Shown: positions 27,958-37,545, counted from the stretch's first letter. The stretch: 64,000 nt of DNA from Christensenella sp. UBA6880 (GCA_002449145.1 DKCG01000041.1:39248-103247), one strand, 5' to 3'. Numbers and translations: made by a program. Notes: generated from the letters alone by a model not told the origin.

Positions 27958-29103
27958 TCAAATTCTCTTGTAAGCGGTGAGTTTTTCGAGACTGTTTTTT
28001 ATGGTCGAGACGATATAATCGACGTCGTTTACGTCGTTTTCATACGACGTGCTGAATCGTATGATTCCGTCTTTATGACTTTCGTCGAGTCCGAGCAAGC
28101 CTTTGAATCTCGATTCGTGATGCGACGAACACGCCGAGCCGATTCCCACCAATATACCGTAATCCTCTATGTCGTGCAACAAAACTTCGCCTCTTACGTC
28201 CTTAAACGCAACCGTCAATATGTTCGGCGCAAAATTCTCTTTGGGCGACACAATCTCGATTCCGTCGATAGATTCGGCAAGTTTTGCCATCAACTGTTCT
28301 CTAAAAATCATTTTTTTAGAATAGTCAGCATCAAAATTATCAAGGCAAGTCTTCACTGCTTGTGCAAATCCGATTATCGCAGGCGCGTTTTCCGTTCCCG
28401 AACGAAAGCCTTTTTCTTGTCCACCGCCATAGATAAGCGGCTTTATGGAAACGCCTTTCTTGACGAACAACGCCCCGATTCCCTTCGGTCCGTGAATCTT
28501 GTGCGCGGAAATCGTGTACAAATCCACGTCGAGCGCGCGTAAATTCACTTTGATTTTGCCGAACGCTTGCACGCCGTCCGAATGAAACACGGCTTTGGGG
28601 CTATGCTTTCTCGTAAGGCGCACGAGTTTTGCGATGTCGTTCACTGCCCCCGTTTCGTTGCTCACGTGCATAATCGAAACGAGCGAAACGCTTTCGTCGA
28701 GCAGTTTTTCAAATTCTTCGACGTTTATCGAACCGTCTTTGTTTATGGGCGCAAATCTAACGTCGAAACCTTGCATAGCAAGTTGATTCGCACTGTTTAT
28801 AATCGCGTCGTGTTCGCCTTCGCCGACAATAATCTTGCTTCCTTTGGGTTTTCTCGTGCAGAACAATGCGGTATTGTCCGCTTCGCTTCCGCCCGAAAGA
28901 AAATACAACTCGCCGTCGGGTGCTTTGAGCGCGGATTTTATGTTTTCTCTCGCGTTTTTGATTTTGACGGACAATGCGACGGACGGTTTGTAAAGCGCGG
29001 ACGGATTGAAAAAATCTTCCACGCTTTCTTTGCGTATCGTTTCGGCAACTTCGGGATAAATCCTCGTTGTTGCGGCATTGTCAAGATATATCAGTTTGTT
29101 CAT
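27958..29103 (-). CDS. Cysteine desulfurase (NifS/IscS-like)
   Basis: This PLP enzyme takes sulfur from cysteine to form a persulfide. The N-terminus YLDNAATTRIYPEV, the PLP-stacking His in GEHDAIINSA, the PLP lysine K202 in SAHKIHGPKG and the catalytic C325 in GSACSSHHE are all seen. The 381-residue length fits the NifS-type partner of ThiI (NifZ in Bacillus). Its position directly upstream of thiI supports a dedicated role in tRNA thiolation rather than general Fe-S assembly. Confidence 0.92.
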   Translation of the reverse strand: MNKLIYLDNAATTRIYPEVAETIRKESVEDFFNPSALYKPSVALSVKIKNARENIKSALKAPDGELYFLSGGSEADNTALFCTRKPKGSKIIVGEGEHDAIINSANQLAMQGFDVRFAPINKDGSINVEEFEKLLDESVSLVSIMHVSNETGAVNDIAKLVRLTRKHSPKAVFHSDGVQAFGKIKVNLRALDVDLYTISAHKIHGPKGIGALFVKKGVSIKPLIYGGGQEKGFRSGTENAPAIIGFAQAVKTCLDNFDADYSKKMIFREQLMAKLAESIDGIEIVSPKENFAPNILTVAFKDVRGEVLLHDIEDYGILVGIGSACSSHHESRFKGLLGLDESHKDGIIRFSTSYENDVNDVDYIVSTIKNSLEKLTAYKRI

Positions 29104-29146
29104 ATTCGTTGTCAGATTGTCGATTTTTATAGTTTTGTTGGATTAT

Positions 29147-29644
29147 TTATTTATTGTTTTCACCGTTGTTTGCGATTTCTTTTATCAGAAGCACGAGATA
29201 ATCGTCGGGCGCAAACAAAAGTCGTTTTTTCTCGTTGTCGACTTTGAAAACTATTTGCCATACGCCGCTCTCGTACGCTTTCGAGGCGCAGAGTAAATCG
29301 GATTTTTCGTCGTATACGTCGTTCATTATCTCGAAGCCGCAAACGTCTTTCCAAAGCAAATCGAGATACACTCGTTGTCTGTTCACAACGTCTTTTTCGA
29401 TAACTTTCAATCTCGACGGCGAAAACTCGTAGGTGTACTCTTTTGCGGTTTTGTTGTAAAAGTGTATGCAGACCGCGCCGCCTACGAGCAACGCCGCAAA
29501 GCCGAACATAAAATACCAACTGTAAAACGCCGAAATCAGTATGAATCCGAGCGAGGCGAGAATCATAGTTATACCCGCCCATTGCAGTTGGCGCATTTTT
29601 TGCGACACTTCTACGTCGATTGTTTGCGAATAGTGGTCAGTCAT
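29147..29644 (-). CDS. Small two-helix membrane protein of unknown function
   Basis: I do not recognise this 165-residue protein. It has a short charged N-terminus, two hydrophobic helices (~23-42 and ~46-64), and a ~100-residue soluble C-terminal part with alternating hydrophobic pattern (EYTYEFSPSRLKVIEKD, WQIVFKVDNEKKRLLFAPDD) that resembles bacterial PH-like domains of the YcxB/YdbT type. It starts two bases from the mutS2 stop and is probably co-transcribed with it. The PH-like assignment is a guess from the pattern. Confidence 0.75.
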   Translation of the reverse strand: MTDHYSQTIDVEVSQKMRQLQWAGITMILASLGFILISAFYSWYFMFGFAALLVGGAVCIHFYNKTAKEYTYEFSPSRLKVIEKDVVNRQRVYLDLLWKDVCGFEIMNDVYDEKSDLLCASKAYESGVWQIVFKVDNEKKRLLFAPDDYLVLLIKEIANNGENNK

Positions 29645-29645
29645 A

Positions 29646-31694
29646 TCACTTCACCTTGAAATAGTCGTCTTTTTTGACTTTCGTCGTGAGTTTTCCAAAG
29701 GAAACGACCGCTTCGCCGCGCTGATTCACGGACGTGAGTTTGCCCTTCTTTTGCAAGGATTTGACAAAGACGTTATCGCCGATTTTCAAAGGCGAATTGT
29801 CGGGAACGTCCTCGACGACCGCTTCTTTTTCGTAATTTGCGGACATATTTTCGAGTTGCTTTTTGAGTTTTCTCGCCTCGAACAAATCCTTGTCTTCGAC
29901 TTCGGGCTTGTTGAGAATATCCTTTAATTGCGCAAGAATATCGTTTGCTTCTTCAACGCTGTTTTCGATGAGACGTTTGGTTTCCTTGCGTATGCTCTCG
30001 TCGAGTTTTTCGCGCTTTTCTTCGATACGTTTCTTCTCGATTTCGGCGTCTTTCAACGCTTTTGCGGCGTTCTCTCTGTCAATCGACGCTTCGCTCACGA
30101 GTTCGGCGGCTTTCATTCTCGTCTTTTCCGCCGCTGTCAAAACGTTGTCGAATTGACGTTTTTCAACGGATATTTTGCTCTTTGCGTTTTCGATAATCTC
30201 GTCCGAAAGCCCGAGTTTCTTTGCAATGGCGAGCGCGTTCGACGAACCTATCGCGCCCATAACGAGTTTGTAGGTCGGACAGAACGTGTTGCTGTCAAAT
30301 TCCATAGAAGCCGCAACGACGCCTTTCGTCACGAGAGAAAACTCTTTGAGGTCGTTAAAGTGCGACGTGATAAACGCTTTTGCGCCGACTTTGAGCAAGT
30401 ATTCGGCGATACTTATGGCAAGCGCCGCACCCTCACCGGGGTCGGTACCTGCGCCGAGTTCGTCGAACAAAACGAGGGATTTGGACGTGATAACGTTCAA
30501 AATGCCAATCGTATTCTTGATATGCGACGAGAACGTGGACAAACTTTGTTCAATGCTCTGCTCGTCGCCTATGTCGCTGTACACACCGTCGAAAACGGAC
30601 AAGTTTGCGCTCTTTGCGGGGATAAACAATCCGCTCATTGCCATAATCGTAAACAGACCGACAAGTTTGAGCGTAACGGTTTTTCCGCCCGTATTCGGGC
30701 CCGTAATCAACAGCATTTTTTCGTCTTTTTCAAGAGCGAGCGACACGGGAACGACTTTTTTGCCGTCGATAAGCGGGTGTCTGCCCGCGCGGATATTGAT
30801 TATTCCCGCTTCGTTGAGTTCGGGTTTCACCGCCTTGTACTCTCTTGCGAGTTGCGCTTTTGCAAACACCATATCCATATCGACGACGGTGTTGTAACTG
30901 TAAGTTATGCCGTCCGCGCAACTTTCGATTTGATTTGAAAAACCTCTCAAAATCCTTTCGATTTCGAGTTGTTCGTTGACGAGTTCGACTTTTAGTTCGT
31001 TGTTGAGTTCGACAATTTGCATAGGTTCGACAAATAGCGTCGAACCCGAAGCGGATTGGTCGTGAACGAGCCCGGGGATAGTGCCTTTGCAGTCGCTTTT
31101 TACGGGTATGACGTACCTATCGCCGCGCACGGTTATGATGTTGTCTTGCAAATACTTCGAGTACTGCGGCGAAGTTATGAAAAGTTGAAGTTTGCTTCTT
31201 ACGTTGTCGTTGAGTTTGCGAATACGAATACGAATCGCGCGCAACTCGTTCGAGGCGTTGTCGGCAACTTCCGTTTCACTCAAAAACGCGTCAAAAATCT
31301 TTTTTTCGAGGGTTTCGTTCTCGAACAGTCCCATTGCCATACCTGCAAGTATCGGGCAATCTTTCACCTTGTCGATAGAGTATTTAAGCCTTCTCGACAC
31401 GCGAAGCGACCTTCCGACCTTCATAATTTCGGGGATCGCGAGCGTTGCGCCCTTTTTTGCCTTCACAAGAATCTCGCTTATGTCGTCAACTGCGAAATTC
31501 GGCGATAAGGAGTACTCGAAAAGCACTCTGTCCGCTTCCGCCGTTTCGTCGAGAGCGGCGTTTGCGTCCGCGATTTTTTCGAACGGGACAAGCGACCTTG
31601 CCTTATCTTTTCCGCCTTGCGATTGCGCAAACGAGGCAAGTCTGTCGAGAATTTTGGGATATTCGAGCGTATTCAAACTCTTTTGATCAAACAT
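29646..31694 (-). CDS. mutS2: MutS2-type ATPase lacking the Smr domain
   Basis: MutS2 proteins bind branched DNA or collided ribosomes and are not part of mismatch repair. The ATPase carries GPNTGGKTVTLKLVGLFT (about residue 330), FDELGAGTDPGEG and TSHFNDLKEF; a long coiled coil follows, then the KOW-like barrel IGDNVFVKSLQKKGKLTSV. The protein ends there at 682 residues, while usual MutS2 proteins are about 780-790 and end in an Smr nuclease domain. The stop is followed directly by another gene, so the Smr domain is missing rather than split off nearby. Confidence 0.93.
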   Translation of the reverse strand: MFDQKSLNTLEYPKILDRLASFAQSQGGKDKARSLVPFEKIADANAALDETAEADRVLFEYSLSPNFAVDDISEILVKAKKGATLAIPEIMKVGRSLRVSRRLKYSIDKVKDCPILAGMAMGLFENETLEKKIFDAFLSETEVADNASNELRAIRIRIRKLNDNVRSKLQLFITSPQYSKYLQDNIITVRGDRYVIPVKSDCKGTIPGLVHDQSASGSTLFVEPMQIVELNNELKVELVNEQLEIERILRGFSNQIESCADGITYSYNTVVDMDMVFAKAQLAREYKAVKPELNEAGIINIRAGRHPLIDGKKVVPVSLALEKDEKMLLITGPNTGGKTVTLKLVGLFTIMAMSGLFIPAKSANLSVFDGVYSDIGDEQSIEQSLSTFSSHIKNTIGILNVITSKSLVLFDELGAGTDPGEGAALAISIAEYLLKVGAKAFITSHFNDLKEFSLVTKGVVAASMEFDSNTFCPTYKLVMGAIGSSNALAIAKKLGLSDEIIENAKSKISVEKRQFDNVLTAAEKTRMKAAELVSEASIDRENAAKALKDAEIEKKRIEEKREKLDESIRKETKRLIENSVEEANDILAQLKDILNKPEVEDKDLFEARKLKKQLENMSANYEKEAVVEDVPDNSPLKIGDNVFVKSLQKKGKLTSVNQRGEAVVSFGKLTTKVKKDDYFKVK

Positions 31695-31717
31695 AACTTC
31701 ACTTATATTTCATTATC

Positions 31718-31770
31718 TTCCGCCCAAAACCGACGAAGCGTAATGCCTCGTCGATTTGCGGTTTTATATC
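31718..31770 (-). terminator. Probable terminator after pheT
   Basis: On the minus strand CGACGA and TCGTCG form a stem with an outer AAAAC/GTTTT extension, followed by T-rich sequence. It lies between pheT and mutS2. Confidence 0.4.
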
Positions 31771-31774
31771 GATT

Positions 31775-34174
31775 TTATCTGATTTTTGCGCCGACTTTGC
31801 GTTTGAGTGCGGACAAAATCTTTGCCATTTCGGCGGCGATTTCGTCGTCGGTGAGTGTACGTTCGAGCGATGAGAACGCAAAACTCATTGCAACGCTCTT
31901 TTTATTCTTACCGATTTGCTCGCTCTTGTATTCGTCGAACACTTTAACGTCGGTGAGGAATTTGATTTTCGTGCCTTTAACTGCGTCTACTATGTCTTGC
32001 GCAAGCACGTTATCGTCAACGACGACTGCGAGGTCGCGGTCGATATTCGGGAATTTTCCGAACGGAACGCATTTGCTCTTTTCAAGGCTTTCGCTGTTGA
32101 AAATGCGGTCAATCGAGATTTCCGCAACATAGATTCTCGTATTGTCAACGCCGTAGTTCTTTTGAACGTCGGGATGCAATTCGCCGAGATAACCTACGCT
32201 CTTGCCGTTTACGAACACTTCCGCGCTTCTGCCCGGGTGTAAGAACGGCTTGTTTGCTCTTGCGTATTTTACGTCGATATGCAACGCTCTGAACACTTGC
32301 TCGATTGCGCCTTTAAGTTCGAAATAATCCGCTCCGTCGCCGTATTCGCCGATGCAAAGTCTGCATTCTTCGTTCGGCAATTCTTCGAGCGGAAGGCTCT
32401 TTGGCAAGTATACGTTCGCAACCTCGAAAAGTCTTGCGCTCTTGTTGAAGTGGGTTGCGTTGTAAACGAGCGTTTCGATCATACTGTGCGTAAGCGTCGT
32501 ACGCATAACGCTGAGTGCCTCGCCGAGCGGATTTTTGAGGCGGATTGCGTTTCTTGCCTCGTCGTTCTCGTCGAGATTCAAAAGCGTTGCGAATTTCGGC
32601 GACGTGAACGAGTATGTCACGCTTTCCATAAGTCCGCACGCACGCAAGGTATCTTTCACGACGTTCACGAACTTGTTTTTGTCGGGAAGTCCGCCCTCTG
32701 CAAGTCCCGCAAACTCGAACAAAGTCGGTTTGATATGCGAATATCCGTAAACGCGGATAAATTCTTCTGCAATATCATTCACGCCGACGATGTCTTCTCT
32801 GTCCTCTTTCACGAGCGCGACGAGAGTTTTTCCGTCCTCTCTGACCTCGATTCCGAGACGAGCGAGTATGGAAATAAGCGTTTTTTTAGGCACTTTGCAG
32901 CCGAGAATTTCTTGTATTTTCTTGGTTGTGAACGGAATTTCTCTGAGGGATTGATAATCCACTTTTACGTCGATAAGACCGTCTACGATGTCGCCCGAGC
33001 CGCTTTGATACACGAGGGTCAAAGCACGTTTGATTCCGTATTCTTGCGAAGCGAAATCAATGCCTTTTTCAAATCTTGCCGAACTGTCCGAGCGAAGATT
33101 GAGTGCGCGAGATGTACGGCGCACGTTGTCGCGAGCAAACTTTGCCGCCTCGAAAACGACTTCGTTCGTGTCGTCTTGAATACCGCTGTTTGCGCCGCCC
33201 ATTATGCCTGCAACGGCAACGGGTCTGTCGCTGTCGCAAATGACGAGCATACTCGGATCGAGTTTGTTTTCTTTTCCGTCGAGAGTTACGATAACTTCGC
33301 CTTCTTTTGCATTGCGCACGACGATTTTGTCGCCCGTAAGTTCTCTCTTGTCGAACGAGTGCATCGGTTGACCGATTTCGATAAGAACGTAGTTGGTGAT
33401 GTCGACGATGTTGTTTATCGGACGAATACCCACCGCTCTCAATCTCGATTTAATCGTTTGCGAGGACGGGAAAATTTTGATATTCTTCACGCCTGCCGCC
33501 ATATATCTGGGGCAAAGTTCTTGATTTTGCACGTCAACGCTGACCATATCGGTGACTTTTGCGCCGCAAGAGCAAACTTTATAGTCGATGACGGGTTCTC
33601 TGCAATCGGTGTTGAGCGCAACCGCGACTTCTTTTGCCATTTTGTAAATGCTGTTGCAGTCGGGACGATTTGCCGTGACGCTCACGTCGAGGATAATATC
33701 GTCGTATTCGAGTGCTTTGAGCGCGTTTTGACCGAGCGTCGTGCCCTCTGCAAAGCGAATGATGTCGCCCGTCTTTTGATTTTGTACGTCGTCCTCGGTT
33801 ACGCCGACTTCTTCGAGACCGCAAAGCATACCCTCGCTGACGACGCCTCTGAGTTCGCCTTTCTTGATGTCGTGACCGTCCGCAAGGTGCGCGCCGTCAA
33901 GCGCGACCGCAATGGTTTCGCCGCCCTCTACGGGAACGTTGGTCACGACTTGAATGGTCTTTGAACCGATATCGATTTGAGTTACACGCAAACGGTCGGC
34001 GTTCGGGTGTTTTTCGACCTTGACGATTTTTCCGACGACGACGTTTGTCGCTTGTTTTTCTTGATAAATAATATCTTCGACTTCAAAACCGATTCCGACG
34101 AGTTTTTTTGCGAGAGTCGGGATTGAAACGTTGATGTCCACGTAATCTTTAAGCCAGGAAATAGGAACTAACAT
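31775..34174 (-). CDS. pheT: Phenylalanyl-tRNA synthetase beta subunit
   Basis: The 799-residue beta subunit has the N-terminal tRNA-binding EMAP-like domain (VVGKIVKVEKHPNADRLRV), the B3/B4 editing region, the B5 domain, the core and the C-terminal ferredoxin-like anticodon-binding domain (the FPNIDRDLAVVVDDNV region). It forms an alpha2-beta2 enzyme with PheS, encoded 9 bases upstream. Length and order are normal. Confidence 0.97.
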   Translation of the reverse strand: MLVPISWLKDYVDINVSIPTLAKKLVGIGFEVEDIIYQEKQATNVVVGKIVKVEKHPNADRLRVTQIDIGSKTIQVVTNVPVEGGETIAVALDGAHLADGHDIKKGELRGVVSEGMLCGLEEVGVTEDDVQNQKTGDIIRFAEGTTLGQNALKALEYDDIILDVSVTANRPDCNSIYKMAKEVAVALNTDCREPVIDYKVCSCGAKVTDMVSVDVQNQELCPRYMAAGVKNIKIFPSSQTIKSRLRAVGIRPINNIVDITNYVLIEIGQPMHSFDKRELTGDKIVVRNAKEGEVIVTLDGKENKLDPSMLVICDSDRPVAVAGIMGGANSGIQDDTNEVVFEAAKFARDNVRRTSRALNLRSDSSARFEKGIDFASQEYGIKRALTLVYQSGSGDIVDGLIDVKVDYQSLREIPFTTKKIQEILGCKVPKKTLISILARLGIEVREDGKTLVALVKEDREDIVGVNDIAEEFIRVYGYSHIKPTLFEFAGLAEGGLPDKNKFVNVVKDTLRACGLMESVTYSFTSPKFATLLNLDENDEARNAIRLKNPLGEALSVMRTTLTHSMIETLVYNATHFNKSARLFEVANVYLPKSLPLEELPNEECRLCIGEYGDGADYFELKGAIEQVFRALHIDVKYARANKPFLHPGRSAEVFVNGKSVGYLGELHPDVQKNYGVDNTRIYVAEISIDRIFNSESLEKSKCVPFGKFPNIDRDLAVVVDDNVLAQDIVDAVKGTKIKFLTDVKVFDEYKSEQIGKNKKSVAMSFAFSSLERTLTDDEIAAEMAKILSALKRKVGAKIR

Positions 34175-34183
34175 ATTCGCACC

Positions 34184-35203
34184 TCAGTTGAATTGTTTGA
34201 GAAAACGCACGTCGTTTTCGTAGAGCATTTTGATGTTGGGAATGCCGTATTTTATCATAGCGATACGGTCGATACCGAATCCGAACGCAAAGCCGCTGTA
34301 TACGCTGCTGTCTATGCCGCACATATCGAGGACGTGCGGATTGACGATACCTGCGCCGAGAATCTCGACCCAACCCGTGCCCTTGCAGACTCTGCAACCT
34401 TTTCCGTGGCACATAGAGCAAGTGACGTCAACCTCGACGGACGGCTCTGTGAACGGGAAATACGACGGGCGAAGTCTGACTTTGGTATCTTTCGAGAAAA
34501 GTTTTTCCGCAAACGTTTGCAAGCAACCTTGCAAATCGCCCATAGTGATGTGTTTGTCGATTGCGAGTCCCTCGAATTGATTGAAAATCGGGCTGTGGGA
34601 CGCGTCGTCGTCGCTTCTGTACACCTTGCCGGGTGAAATTATGCGGATAGGCGGCTCGCCCGCTTGCATAACGCGCGCTTGAACTGCGGAAGTTTGCGTG
34701 CGAAGCACGATGTTGTCGTTGATATAGAAAGTGTCCTGCATATCGCGTGCCGGATGGTCCTTGGGTACGTTGAGAAGTTGGAAATTATACAAATCGCTTT
34801 CGATTTCGGGACCTTCCACGACGGAGAATCCCATAACAGAGAAAATATCGATAAGTTCTCTCGTGATGAGCGTGAGAGGATGCAAAGTGCCGAGATTCTC
34901 GCGGTTAGACGGCAAAGTAACGTCGATTTCCTCTGCTTTGAGGCGAGCAAGTTTTTCTTGCTCTACAACTTGTTCCGTCTTTAGATTGAGCACTGTTTCG
35001 ACTGCCGAGCGCAATTCGTTGACGAGTTTGCCCATCATCGGACGTTCCTCTTTGGGTACGTTTGCCATATCTCTCATAAGCATAGAGATTTCGCCGCTTT
35101 TGCCGAGATATTTGACTCTGACGTCGTTGAGATCCTGCGACGTTTGAGCCTTCTCGATCATTTCAAGAGCGGCGTTTTTGATAGCGTCCATTTTTTCTTT
35201 CAT
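34184..35203 (-). CDS. pheS: Phenylalanyl-tRNA synthetase alpha subunit
   Basis: This 339-residue class II catalytic subunit begins with a coiled coil and has the class II motifs around HPARDMQDTFYI, SPIFNQFEGLAIDK and the final GFAFGFGIDRIAMIKYGI. The ATG has AGGAG upstream. Its leader from the predicted start site is only about 45 bases, too short for a T-box riboswitch. Confidence 0.97.
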   Translation of the reverse strand: MKEKMDAIKNAALEMIEKAQTSQDLNDVRVKYLGKSGEISMLMRDMANVPKEERPMMGKLVNELRSAVETVLNLKTEQVVEQEKLARLKAEEIDVTLPSNRENLGTLHPLTLITRELIDIFSVMGFSVVEGPEIESDLYNFQLLNVPKDHPARDMQDTFYINDNIVLRTQTSAVQARVMQAGEPPIRIISPGKVYRSDDDASHSPIFNQFEGLAIDKHITMGDLQGCLQTFAEKLFSKDTKVRLRPSYFPFTEPSVEVDVTCSMCHGKGCRVCKGTGWVEILGAGIVNPHVLDMCGIDSSVYSGFAFGFGIDRIAMIKYGIPNIKMLYENDVRFLKQFN

Positions 35204-35257
35204 AACAACTCCTAAATTCTTCGCACGCGTAGTGCGCGCACGCTAAATATATAAAAA

Positions 35258-35286
35258 ATAATAACAATATAAGAACGATAAGTCAA
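35258..35286 (-). promoter_or_regulatory. Sigma-A promoter of pheST
   Basis: On the minus strand TTGACT (35281-35286) and TATTAT (35258-35263) are separated by exactly 17 bases, with a predicted start near 35251. The short leader contains a GTGCGCGCAC palindrome around 35232-35241, before the AGGAG site. Confidence 0.65.
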
Positions 35287-35543
35287 CAAAATGTGCCAAA
35301 ACGGTGTCGAAACGTCGAAAAATTGTGTCAAAATGCCGTCATAGCACAAACAAAAAATGCTAAAACGCCGACATAGCCACAATCAAAATATGTTATATTG
35401 CTTTCAACGCGTCAAAAACTCTTTTAATCGGCACAAAAACAATAAAAATAACGTATGAATTGCAATCCACATTTGCCAAACAGCAAAAAGCAAGCAAAAT
35501 CACAGCAAACCATTGCAATATCATATGCAATTTCATAAAGCAA
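35287..35543. other. Spacer between the 458-residue membrane protein gene and the pheST promoter
   Basis: No ORF, T-box or convincing terminator is seen. The sequence is AT-rich with short imperfect repeats such as AATGCCGTCATAGC and AACGCCGACATAGC around 35334-35380. Confidence 0.4.
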
Positions 35544-36920
35544 TCACTTCTTCACTATGACGGTTACGTCGAGCGGCTTGTTTGCAAGTCGAATATATTT
35601 AGTTCCCTCGATTCGAGTGCTTCCGAGATATATTTTCGTATCGTCGCCGCGTTTTATGTGCATATTATGCTTTACGCCGTTGTTTGAAAACACGACGTCC
35701 GCGCTGTCGATATTGTCGGGCAAATGCGGCGATATGCGCAACACGTCGCCGAACGTGGAAATTCCGAAATTCAAATTATCAAACTTGTATATAGGCTCAA
35801 AAGTATTCTCAAAATCGACTAATTTTGAAATACTTTTGTTCTCTTTCGTTGATTTCTTGTCGAAAAACACTCGCATAAAGAAATCCGAACTCAACGCCGC
35901 GCCGAGCATTGAGATGTCCTTTTTGTGAGAAAGAATACAAATCGATTTATTGAAAAAATCCGCCTTTTTCACTTTGCTATGCCCTGCCGACGCACTTTGC
36001 ATATACTTCTCGACTCGGATTGCATACATAAACTCGTCGAGGTTTTCCTTTTCGCTCAAACTGCTTGCAAGCGACAAAAAGCCGAATTTTTGATTTTCGG
36101 TCGCATTTTCAAAACAATCGAATTTATCGTATATTTCGAGCGGCGTATAGTATCTCGAAAAATCGAAATTCAGCACGGATTCCGCACTGTCGCAAAGTCT
36201 CGAATAGGTCATATACAAACCGTCGATAACGCCGTCGAGGCTCTCTTTGTCCTTCTTTTGATAATTCGATTCGAGCATACAGAGTTCTAAAAACAGTTTC
36301 GATTTTGAAAAACTTTTGTATTTTTTGTTATCGAACGCCATTCCGTTGTCTTTAACGTATTTTTTTGCAAGATTCATCGCCTTTGCAACCGTATTCAAGT
36401 TTTCGAGAACGAAATAGATTTTTTCGAGAATAACATACAAAAACGCTTCTTTCATCGTCGTTATCTCGGCAAAAGTCAGCGTTTTTAGCCTATTATGTTC
36501 GTTTGCAAGCGTTTTGAATCTGTCCTCGACGAAAATCCAGCCCGTAGAAGCGAGGCAAAATCTTGCAAGTTCCACCGCTCTCGGCTTGCCGTTTACGCTC
36601 GGATTGTCGCAAAGCGCGACGAAATCTATTTTGCAAATTTTATCGACAATCTGCCTATCCTCGCAAAACGTCGAGAATATCCCTTTATATTTTTTGTTTT
36701 TCAACTTGAAAAGCAGCCGTTTTATATGCCTTTTGTACTTTTTGTCCTCGATTTCGCTTCCCTTGTCGGGCGATTGAAAATCGAATACGAGAAGTTTGGA
36801 TTTTCCCTCGTACTCGGCGTTCGTAAGCACGGGAAAATACACCTCTTTGGGATTCTTTTTCAAAATCATATATACGATGAAAAACACCGTAACGACCAAT
36901 ATCGTCAATGCGTACGCCAT
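35544..36920 (-). CDS. Membrane-anchored protein with remote similarity to ends of NdvB-type glycan synthases
   Basis: I do not recognise a characterised family for this 458-residue protein. It has one N-terminal membrane helix (~2-20). Residues ~110-175 (KPRAVELARFCLAS..., then LTFAEITTMKEAFLYVILEKI) resemble the 'PR-LA--L...LT-GELWA' segment of the N-terminal region of cyclic beta-1,2-glucan synthases (NdvB/Cgs). The last ~75 residues (FGDVLRISPHLPDNI, then a beta-rich end) resemble the C-terminal sandwich of GH94 enzymes. No catalytic domain lies between. This may be a shrunken, non-catalytic relative; the similarity is by eye only. Confidence 0.6.
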   Translation of the reverse strand: MAYALTILVVTVFFIVYMILKKNPKEVYFPVLTNAEYEGKSKLLVFDFQSPDKGSEIEDKKYKRHIKRLLFKLKNKKYKGIFSTFCEDRQIVDKICKIDFVALCDNPSVNGKPRAVELARFCLASTGWIFVEDRFKTLANEHNRLKTLTFAEITTMKEAFLYVILEKIYFVLENLNTVAKAMNLAKKYVKDNGMAFDNKKYKSFSKSKLFLELCMLESNYQKKDKESLDGVIDGLYMTYSRLCDSAESVLNFDFSRYYTPLEIYDKFDCFENATENQKFGFLSLASSLSEKENLDEFMYAIRVEKYMQSASAGHSKVKKADFFNKSICILSHKKDISMLGAALSSDFFMRVFFDKKSTKENKSISKLVDFENTFEPIYKFDNLNFGISTFGDVLRISPHLPDNIDSADVVFSNNGVKHNMHIKRGDDTKIYLGSTRIEGTKYIRLANKPLDVTVIVKK

Positions 36921-36984
36921 ACGGCGATTATTGCCATATTTTGCTCGAAATAGTAATTCTAAATCAACATATTTTCAAATTCGG

Positions 36985-37013
36985 TTGCAAAATATCGTCA
37001 TTTGTGCTTTAAT
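36985..37013 (+). promoter_or_regulatory. Promoter of rnpB
   Basis: TTGCAA (36985-36990) and TTTAAT (37008-37013) are separated by 17 bases. The predicted start at about 37020 coincides with the first base of the RNase P RNA terminal helix. Confidence 0.7.
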
Positions 37014-37019
37014 CTTAAT

Positions 37020-37338
37020 GCGAGTTAGCCGAACGGTCGCGTGAAATATTGAGGAAAGTCCGAGCATCACAGGGCAAGGGTGCCGGGTAACTCCCGGTGA
37101 AGGCGACTTCAAGGACAGTGCAACAGAAAAAAACCGCCGCGTATGCGGTAAGGATGGAAAGGCGAGGCAAGAGCTCACCCGCAATTTGGCGACAATGCGC
37201 GATGTAAACCCCACTCGATGCAAGATCGGGAGTACGAAATGCGGCCCGCAAACTCCCCACATCGCTTGAAACGTGCAGAAATGTACGTTGTAGATAGATG
37301 ACCGTTTAAGACAGAACTCGGCTTACAGACTATCTCGC
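37020..37338 (+). ncRNA. rnpB: RNase P RNA (class A)
   Basis: This is the catalytic RNA that cleaves the 5' leaders of pre-tRNAs. The universally conserved 5' segment GAGGAAAGTCCGAGC is followed by CAGGGCAAGGGTGCCGGGTA, a class A feature, then GACAGTGCAACAGAAA, GGATGGAAAGGCGAGGCAAG, and the 3' AGATAGATGACCG and ACAGAACTCGGCTTACAG. The ends pair (GCGAGTTAG with CTATCTCGC). A promoter and a terminator flank it exactly. Its modulator RnpM is encoded at 7702. Confidence 0.97.
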
Positions 37339-37344
37339 AAAATG

Positions 37345-37374
37345 AAAAAAGAAGGCGCAAGAGCCTTCTTTTTT
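37345..37374 (+). terminator. Intrinsic terminator of rnpB
   Basis: AAAAAAGAAGGC (37345-37356) and GCCTTCTTTTTT (37363-37374) form a perfect 12-bp stem with a 6-base loop and a U-run. Confidence 0.9.
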
Positions 37375-37545
37375 CTTCTATTTGATTATGTTTTTCTTCT
37401 AATTGATTATGTTTATTTTAGATTTATTTGTACTTAGTTTAGATTTATATATTTGTCAGATTGCACGATACGTTTTGACGTAATTGCGACTATTGCGGCG
37501 TAATCTATCTTATTTGCATTTCAAATAATGCGGCAAGATTGCGGA

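Noticed and set aside
32279..33964. A 561-codon plus-strand open frame
   Set aside because: It is antisense to pheT, has an unnatural composition rich in Arg, Phe, His and Cys, and has no ribosome binding site.
35204..35286. T-box riboswitch before pheST
   Set aside because: The predicted leader is only about 45 bases and no T-box sequence or Stem I is present.
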